This document shows, piece after piece, positions 59,103-64,000 of a stretch of 64,000 bases of DNA (position 1 is the stretch's first letter; every line of letters starts with the position of its first letter). Where the stretch lies: assembly GCF_001905125.1 (NCBI RefSeq), contig NZ_LWLE01000034.1, forward strand, positions 346,791-410,790, read 5' to 3'. The notes under the pieces are model-generated. The model had not been told where the DNA came from and ran no database searches. It saw nothing but the letters and a program-made list of their open reading frames with translations. Both the position numbers and the translations under genes were made by a program. Origin of the DNA: Streptomyces sp. TSRI0281. GTDB lineage: Bacteria > Actinomycetota > Actinomycetes > Streptomycetales > Streptomycetaceae.

Positions 59103-59311
59103 CCGCCCCCACCAGGCGCGCCCACTTCCTTGAGGCGGCCGACGCGATTACCCGACTCCAGGACGAGATGGACGAGGAGATCCGCACCGAGTACGGCGAG
59201 CTGGATCGGGACACCGAGGTCGAGGGAGCCGCGACCCGGCGGATGGCCGCCATGCTCCGCGAGCAGGCCGACGCCCCCGCGGACCCGGGCCGGGCCGGTG
59301 ACGCCTCGTGA
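59099..59311 (+). CDS. small acidic helical protein
   Basis: 70 aa. Long helix (RLQDEMDEEIRTEYGELDRD). Acidic composition, which is typical of several anti-host inhibitors but proves nothing. Confidence 0.55.
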   Translation: MTAPTRRAHFLEAADAITRLQDEMDEEIRTEYGELDRDTEVEGAATRRMAAMLREQADAPADPGRAGDAS

Positions 59312-59538
59312 CCCTGTCCCTGACGATCCACTGCGACCGCTCCGGGCCCACGAGCACCTGCGCCCGGTTCCTCCCGACCGGCACCGACGACGAGGCCGCC
59401 GCGTACGTCTACGCCGCCCACCAGGGCTGGGACGTCCGCGGCGGCGTCCGCGGCGACTTCTGCCCAGCCCACGCCCACCGGTCCACCTTCGCAGCCGAGC
59501 CAGCCCGCATCCTCCACACCCGAACGGAGCCGACGTGA
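59308..59538 (+). CDS. unknown small protein
   Basis: 76 aa, GTG overlap. SLTIHCDRSGPTSTCARFLP at the start and DFCPAHAHRS near the end suggest metal binding. Confidence 0.55.
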   Translation: MTLSLTIHCDRSGPTSTCARFLPTGTDDEAAAYVYAAHQGWDVRGGVRGDFCPAHAHRSTFAAEPARILHTRTEPT

Positions 59539-59753
59539 GCACCACGGTCACGCCCCTGCTGGACGCGGAGACCCGTACCGCGGCCACCGTGGTCCTCCTC
59601 GCCGAGACCGCGACCGCTCAAGAGCGCGCCGCCCTTGCCCGCGTCTGCCTGCGGGCCGGGTTCATGTGGCGCTGCCACCCCTGCAAGGAGAACCACTTCC
59701 TCACCACTGGTACCTGCGGCTGCGGCGCCGAGCGCCCGGCCGGACTCGACTGA
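59535..59753 (+). CDS. small zinc-ribbon protein
   Basis: 72 aa. A helix, then MWRCHPCKENHFLTTGTCGC with a further GAERP: four Cys in C-x2-C...C-x-C. Unknown. Confidence 0.6.
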   Translation: MSTTVTPLLDAETRTAATVVLLAETATAQERAALARVCLRAGFMWRCHPCKENHFLTTGTCGCGAERPAGLD

Positions 59754-59758
59754 CAACC

Positions 59759-59799
59759 GTGCTCCCTGCCCCCGCTGGACCCGGGGGCGGGGAGCGCAC
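59759..59799 (+). terminator. terminator hairpin
   Basis: GTGCTCCCTGCCCCCG pairs with CGGGGGCGGGGAGCGCAC, with a two-base bulge and one wobble. Confidence 0.7.
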
Positions 59800-59839
59800 C
59801 CCCGAATCGCACCGTACGACCGGAAGGACATCGCGACCG

Positions 59840-60292
59840 ATGCCAACGCCCGCCCAGGACCTCGTCCTCACCGCCCTCGCCCGAGGCGTCGCCGGTGACC
59901 AGCCCGGCGGCCTCAAGCTGCTGGAGCCGGGCGTCGCCGCCGGGCCCGCCTCGACGTACGAGCTGCTCGGCCTCCTCGCGGAGACCACGTTGCAGCCAGC
60001 CACCTCCGTGAACGGCCCGGGATGCCGCTACCAGGTCGAGGTCGACGACCCGGCCGGGCTCGCCGGACTCCCCAACCTCCAGTTCGCCGCCCGGTTCATC
60101 GCCGCGTGGGTCAGCGGCGACCAGGCCGAGGCCACCGCCCTATTCCGGGCAGCCGACCGAGCGCCGCGCACCACCGGCGGGGACGACGTCCTGACGGACT
60201 CGATCATCGCGGTGTTCGCGTTCGCCGTCGCTGCTGCCGAGCACATCGTCCACCAGCAGAACCGCCCCCGGACCGAGCGGAGCGCCCCGTGA
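59840..60292 (+). CDS. unknown helical phage protein
   Basis: 150 aa from ATG 59840 (GGAAGGAC upstream). Helical throughout, AARFIAAWVSGDQAEATALF. No family. Confidence 0.6.
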   Translation: MPTPAQDLVLTALARGVAGDQPGGLKLLEPGVAAGPASTYELLGLLAETTLQPATSVNGPGCRYQVEVDDPAGLAGLPNLQFAARFIAAWVSGDQAEATALFRAADRAPRTTGGDDVLTDSIIAVFAFAVAAAEHIVHQQNRPRTERSAP

Positions 60293-60525
60293 CCCCTGTA
60301 CGCGTCTTCATGTTCACCGTGTACGCCGTGGCGTACTGCTTCGCCGTCTACGCGGGCGCTGTCGCCGTCGAACAGGACCAAGTCCTTAACAGCGCCGTTC
60401 CGTTCGGTGCGGCGGCCGTCATGCTCGTCGCGATCCGGCGGGAAGTCGCCCACGCTGTCCTCCTCGTCCGGACCGTCACGGCGGTCCGGCACGGGCTGCC
60501 GCTCCCCGGCCGGGCCGACCGATGA
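60289..60525 (+). CDS. small membrane protein
   Basis: 78 aa, GTG overlap. Two hydrophobic segments (VFMFTVYAVAYCFAVYAGAV and AVPFGAAAVMLVAI). Unknown. Confidence 0.6.
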   Translation: MTPVRVFMFTVYAVAYCFAVYAGAVAVEQDQVLNSAVPFGAAAVMLVAIRREVAHAVLLVRTVTAVRHGLPLPGRADR

Positions 60526-60857
60526 GGGCCTACACCCGGGCGGACCTCCCGGCCGCACTCACCCACTCCGTCGTCGTCGCGCTTGGCGGCTACGGCTGGG
60601 CCGCCGAGACCGGCACGAACCAGATCGTGGTCCCGCTCGACGACCGCGCCCGCGGCCTCCCCGAACAGGTCGCTAAGGGAGAGGACCTGTACGTGCTGTG
60701 GACCGGCCCCCACCCCGAATGGCACTGGGGGACCGCCCACCCCTTCGCCCCGGCCGGTGGGCGCACGGCCCAGCTCCTCGCCTACCCGGCCGGCGACCCG
60801 GCGACGGTCACCGCGCAGATCCTCCGGGTCCTGCGCACCGGTCGCGCCCTCCCCTGA
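60522..60857 (+). CDS. unknown phage protein
   Basis: 111 aa, ATGA overlap. Mixed alpha/beta: ALTHSVVVALGGYGWAAETG, then LYVLWTGPHPEWHWG. No family. Confidence 0.55.
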   Translation: MRAYTRADLPAALTHSVVVALGGYGWAAETGTNQIVVPLDDRARGLPEQVAKGEDLYVLWTGPHPEWHWGTAHPFAPAGGRTAQLLAYPAGDPATVTAQILRVLRTGRALP

Positions 60858-60871
60858 CCGAAAGGACCACC

Positions 60872-61276
60872 ATGGAGCTGCGCACCCCACCGCCCTACGA
60901 CGAGCACTGGCAGGGCCTGGAGCTGGCCGCCGACGCCACCCACCGCTATCTCGTCATCGAACAGGGCTGGAATCTCCGCCTGATCGCCGTCCCCGCAGGG
61001 GAGGCCGCCGGGTTCTATGACTTCGGGTGGTGCTACCCGCGCGACCACCCGGCCGTCGCGGCGTCCGTTGCCGCCTGGGACCCCGAACGCCAGGACGAGC
61101 CCACCGGGTGGCACAAGCGCCCCACCGGCGCCCGCCGAGCGCCCTGCCTGGACCAGGAACCCGAGTACAACCGGCCGCGCTGCGCCCACGGCTGCTACCT
61201 CGACGAAGGGTGTCGAACCCTGAACTGCCGCGACGAGATCGAACACCTGCGCAGGGTCTCAGCGGGGCGGGCCTGA
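60872..61276 (+). CDS. unknown protein with Cys-rich end
   Basis: 134 aa from ATG 60872. YLVIEQGWNLRLIAVPAGEA, then CAHGCYLDEGCRTLNCRDEI near the end, a likely zinc site. Confidence 0.55.
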   Translation: MELRTPPPYDEHWQGLELAADATHRYLVIEQGWNLRLIAVPAGEAAGFYDFGWCYPRDHPAVAASVAAWDPERQDEPTGWHKRPTGARRAPCLDQEPEYNRPRCAHGCYLDEGCRTLNCRDEIEHLRRVSAGRA

Positions 61277-61293
61277 ACCGCCTACCATCCCCC

Positions 61294-61328
61294 GGCACCG
61301 CGCGCAGGTCCCGGCCGCGCGCGGTGCC
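61294..61328 (+). terminator. terminator hairpin
   Basis: Perfect 12-bp stem GGCACCGCGCGC / GCGCGCGGTGCC with an 11-nt loop. Confidence 0.8.
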
Positions 61329-61357
61329 CGCACCCCCAACGCGAAGGGACCCCGCTC

Positions 61358-61663
61358 ATGACCCAGGCGCCCGCGCCCGACCAGGCCGCCGCTCTCCCAC
61401 CGTTCTCCGGCGACGACGTCGAATGCGTGAAGTGCTCGTATACGGAGGCGTTCACGAGGTACCGGCCTGCCAGCTGGTGCCTGGAGGAGCACAACGGCCG
61501 ACCCCGCACCGGGCCGCTCCCCGAGCGCCTGGAACGGGCCTGCGCCCGGTGCGACTTCACATGGGACGAGGCCCTGTTTGCTCCGCTCCACGAGAAGCCG
61601 CTCATCCCCGCCGACGCCCACCCGTCGACCACAGGCCTCGCGGCAGCCGGGGGTGAGGCATGA
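61358..61663 (+). CDS. small zinc-ribbon protein
   Basis: 101 aa from ATG 61358 (GAAGGGACC upstream). VECVKCSYTEAFTRYR and CARCDFTWDEALF form a two-C-x2-C site. Unknown. Confidence 0.6.
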   Translation: MTQAPAPDQAAALPPFSGDDVECVKCSYTEAFTRYRPASWCLEEHNGRPRTGPLPERLERACARCDFTWDEALFAPLHEKPLIPADAHPSTTGLAAAGGEA

Positions 61664-62181
61664 CCGACGTCATCCACCACGCCCCGCTCACGGCCCTCCA
61701 CCTCGCCCCCGTCGACGGAAGCGCCCCGCAGCACTTCGACGCCGGGCACGGCCTGTCCCTCACAATCGGGCTCCGCAGCCAAGACGACCCCGACGCCCCG
61801 CCGGGCGTCGCCACGCTGAGCATCGACACGCACCCGCCCGGCTTCGACGACGCGGGGGAGAGCCCGCTCGGCCCCGCGCTCGACACCTTGCGGAAGGTCT
61901 TCGCGCTCGGCCCCTGCCGCCTCGACGGCTGGTTCACCACCACCGACGGCACCACGTGGCACAAGGTGACCGTGCCGCGAGTCGACTGGAGTCAGACCGC
62001 CGTGCTCTACGCCGAGCTGGTCAACATGGACGAGAGCCTGGTCGACGACGCGCCGCCGGTCGTCCGGCTGTCCCTCCAGCGGGGAGACACCCGCCCCCCG
62101 GTCGACGGCAGGTACTTCACGGTGGGTCCCGACACAGGCCCGCCGCCCGCCGCGGCCATGGCCCGGGAGGCGCTCACGTGA
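61660..62181 (+). CDS. unknown phage protein
   Basis: 173 aa, ATGA overlap. Beta-rich: LTIGLRSQDDP, VATLSIDTHPPG, RLDGWFTTTDGTTWHKVTVP, VVRLSLQRGD. Stop overlaps the next GTG. Confidence 0.6.
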   Translation: MTDVIHHAPLTALHLAPVDGSAPQHFDAGHGLSLTIGLRSQDDPDAPPGVATLSIDTHPPGFDDAGESPLGPALDTLRKVFALGPCRLDGWFTTTDGTTWHKVTVPRVDWSQTAVLYAELVNMDESLVDDAPPVVRLSLQRGDTRPPVDGRYFTVGPDTGPPPAAAMAREALT

Positions 62182-63020
62182 CCGGCCCGGACAGTGCCCC
62201 CACGTGTCCGGACACTGTCCGGGACAACCTGAGGACAACCCGGACGCCCGCACCCCGGCAGGAGCACGCACCTGCCCCGACCAGCGCGGACACCGCCCGG
62301 ACGCGTCCGGACAACCCGGGCGAGGACAGTCCGGACAGTGTCCGCGTCGAGTACCGGGCCCGCGTCCCCCGGCGCCTCCTCGGCGCGGCCATCGCCGACG
62401 CCTTCGGCACCATCGAACGGGCCAAGGCCGCCGCCCGCCCCCACGCTCCTGGGCCCATGCGCATTCCGACCTTGTTCGTCCGCGACACCACGACCCCGTA
62501 CGTCGCCCCGGTCGTCACCCCCGGCTGCGAGTGGGTCATCGACGGCGAGGGCACCCCCACCCGGATGTGGAACGGCATGTGCACGCGCCTCGACGACCGA
62601 GGGCACTGGTGGGTGCGCCGCACGGTCCGCCCTGGCGGCCAGGCGCCAGCCGGCTACGTCGCCGCCGACACCGACCCGGCCACCGGCATCACCTACGGGT
62701 GGCAGCCCGCCGACCGGTCCCGCTGGCGGGATGTCCTCACCGAGGCACTCGCCAACACCCCCTGCAACCGGGCCAGCACCTACGAGCTGGTCGGCCCCCT
62801 CGTGGGGCGGAACCCGGACGACTACCAGGCGCACATCCTGTTAGCCCACGGCTGGGCCCCGTTCAACATCCGCAAAGACCTCGCCACCTCGCCCCGCGGC
62901 TGCATCAGCCTCCACCAATGGCTTCACGCCCGCCGCTACGAGGGCATCGTCTGGCATCACCCCGATGGCCGCATGGCCAAGCTCAAGGCCGCAGACTTCC
63001 CCACCGCGAGGACACCATGA
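62178..63020 (+). CDS. unknown protein with a TTA codon
   Basis: 280 aa from GTG 62178. The first about 55 residues are disordered, coded by repeats of TCCGGACA. The folded part (about 55-280) has ECEWVID-like GCEWVIDGEG, HWWVRRTVRP, then NRASTYELVGPLVG and HILLAHGWAPFN. Codon TTA (Leu in HILLAHG, near 62840) makes its translation bldA-dependent. No family recognised. Confidence 0.65.
   Translation: MTGPDSAPTCPDTVRDNLRTTRTPAPRQEHAPAPTSADTARTRPDNPGEDSPDSVRVEYRARVPRRLLGAAIADAFGTIERAKAAARPHAPGPMRIPTLFVRDTTTPYVAPVVTPGCEWVIDGEGTPTRMWNGMCTRLDDRGHWWVRRTVRPGGQAPAGYVAADTDPATGITYGWQPADRSRWRDVLTEALANTPCNRASTYELVGPLVGRNPDDYQAHILLAHGWAPFNIRKDLATSPRGCISLHQWLHARRYEGIVWHHPDGRMAKLKAADFPTARTP
62187..62345. 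repeat. second cluster of TCCGGACA palindromes
   Basis: About eight copies of CCGGACA or its complement in the start of a gene, including GTCCGGACACTGTCCGG at 62206-62222, identical to 17 bases at 50201-50217. A third cluster begins near 63957 at the window end. Confidence 0.75.
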
Positions 63021-63394
63021 CCCCCGAGCAGGCCAGCGCCCAGGCCGCCCCCGTGCTGTCCTCCCGCCTCGTCCGCAACCGAGGCTTGACCCCGGACGAA
63101 GCGCTCCTCGCCGTCCTCCAGCGGCGGCGCGGCGACACCGGCCCGCACATCCATCTCGCCGCCGAGGAGGTGAACGCCCTCGTCGAAGAGGTCGCCGCCC
63201 CGATCAGAGAGTTCGCCGCCGCCATGGCACCCGCGGTCGAGGCCGCCTGCACCGCGATTCGCGAGCTGCTCAGCTCCCTGCAACTCCCGCCGGCCCACCA
63301 GCCCGTGAAGAACCGCCGCGACCGCCCGGCGTGGGCCAGCCCGTACGGCCCGCCGCCGCGCGCCCGCCGCAGGGAGCCGCAACGTGCGGGATGA
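63017..63394 (+). CDS. unknown helical protein with basic tail
   Basis: 125 aa from ATG 63017. Helical core (EEVNALVEEVAAPIREFAAA) and a Pro/Arg-rich C-terminus. Overlaps the next start. Confidence 0.55.
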   Translation: MTPEQASAQAAPVLSSRLVRNRGLTPDEALLAVLQRRRGDTGPHIHLAAEEVNALVEEVAAPIREFAAAMAPAVEAACTAIRELLSSLQLPPAHQPVKNRRDRPAWASPYGPPPRARRREPQRAG

Positions 63395-63983
63395 CGACGT
63401 GAGTCCGCCGATCTTCACACCGTGCGACGCCGTCAGGATTACCCCGTACGCCAACGAAGGGCTCCCCGACCGCGACCAGACGACCACGTACCGGTTCGAG
63501 GACCCGATCATCCTCGTCTACCAGCACCGCACGTGGCTGCCGCCCCTCGGCACTCTCGGAGCGGTCGACCGGTTCCTCCCTCCCCTGGTCGGATTCACCA
63601 CCGCCCTCGACCACGACGTAACGGACACTGTGAACGCCCTCGCCCAGGCGCTCCAGAAGCGCCCCCTGAGGGTCTACGCCGTCGAGATGTGGTCCCGCTC
63701 CACCAGCTGGCGATACCTGCTCATCCCGGTCTGGCGGCACCTCGACTGCCCCGACCACAACCTCATCGACCCAGGTCCACCCGGACACGCCACGCACACC
63801 GTCGGCGAAGCCCTCGCCGCCCACGAGTCCACCCCCTGGCCGCGCCTCTCCCCCGAGGAGCACCCCCTCGACATCAACCCGGGCGTGAACATGATCCTGA
63901 CGACCACCGACACCGAACCGCCCCCACAGATGCCGACCAACCTCCCCGGATACCCCCGGACACCGACCGGAACACGCCCCTGA
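63384..63983 (+). CDS. unknown phage protein
   Basis: 199 aa, GTG 63384 with AGGGAG upstream (GTG 63402 is an alternative). RFEDPIILVYQHRTWLPPLG, then VEMWSRSTSWRYLLIPVWRH. No family. Last complete gene in the window. Confidence 0.6.
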   Translation: MRDDDVSPPIFTPCDAVRITPYANEGLPDRDQTTTYRFEDPIILVYQHRTWLPPLGTLGAVDRFLPPLVGFTTALDHDVTDTVNALAQALQKRPLRVYAVEMWSRSTSWRYLLIPVWRHLDCPDHNLIDPGPPGHATHTVGEALAAHESTPWPRLSPEEHPLDINPGVNMILTTTDTEPPPQMPTNLPGYPRTPTGTRP

Positions 63984-64000
63984 ACAGCCCGGACACCGTC

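Larger units (their letters stand above)
40906..64000 (+). mobile_element. integrated prophage-like element in bldA, right part cut by window end
   Basis: Begins at the tRNA 3' end with a tyrosine integrase and continues through repressor/Cro switch, YqaJ-RecT recombination, RusA, a phage WhiB, a replication initiator and a long operon of small genes. This is the order of integration, control and early modules in actinophages. No capsid, terminase, portal, tail or lysis gene is seen up to 64000, so it could be an intact prophage extending further, or a phage-derived island. The other end is not visible. Confidence 0.88.

Noticed and set aside
1..64000. CRISPR array
   Set aside because: None of the tandem repeats has unique spacers of regular length.

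Overview
The window is Streptomyces chromosome carrying the start of an integrated mobile element. Evidence for Streptomyces: very high GC with GC-rich third codon positions, frequent GTG starts, ATGA/GTGA stop-start overlaps, a WhiB-type protein, and two Rpf cell-wall enzymes, one behind a cyclic di-AMP riboswitch. The gene order mfd, mazG, P450, two rpf genes, eno, divIC, ppx, ndh, cfa, ABC pair, tRNA-Leu(UAA) is the order I recall from the S. coelicolor SCO3109-SCO3089 region. That comparison is from memory, not a search.

Host part (1-40847). It opens with the repair translocase Mfd. A small signalling patch follows: an RsbW-like ATP-binding protein, two UTRA/GntR proteins and a membrane NACHT NTPase. 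Next come a TetR regulator divergent from an SCO6745-like gene with two matching operators, a lipoprotein HNH nuclease, a second lipoprotein, a DUF4190 protein, a large solitary N6-adenine methylase-like protein, a membrane protein and a Ser/Thr kinase. YfhO, GtrB and GtrA together look like a complete lipid-linked three-component glycosylation system. After a SurA-like lipoprotein and MazG comes a STAND-like ATPase with TPR/Sel1 repeats, translationally coupled to a cytochrome P450. The region ends with the Rpf genes, enolase, DivIC, DUF501, Ppx/GppA, a type II NADH dehydrogenase with a Rex-like operator, a cyclopropane synthase-like methyltransferase and a MacB/FtsX-type ABC exporter.

Junction (40848-41031). 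An intact tRNA-Leu with anticodon UAA is bldA, the only tRNA reading UUA in Streptomyces and the classic developmental switch. Its 3' end is the apparent attachment site of the element. Short direct and inverted repeats lie between it and a tyrosine integrase, as expected for integrase arm sites.

Element (about 40906 to beyond 64000). This is the integration and early region of a prophage or phage-like element; no structural, packaging or lysis gene is present. In order it holds: integrase; a membrane coiled-coil protein; a repressor and a divergent Cro-like gene separated by five copies of one 16-bp palindrome; a small HTH protein; YqaJ exonuclease plus RecT annealase; RusA resolvase; a WhiB-like protein; a series of small HTH, zinc-knuckle and membrane proteins; a Phd-like antitoxin whose toxin seems degraded; a replication-initiator-like protein with three 63-bp repeats next to an AT-rich stretch inside its gene (a lambda-O-like origin candidate); then about 23 tightly packed small genes of mostly unknown function, including a Dam methylase and a DUF6011 protein.

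The most unusual point is that the only two in-frame TTA codons I found by eye in the window are both in element genes, while the element sits in the gene for the one tRNA that reads them. Expression of those genes should depend on the host developmental tRNA.
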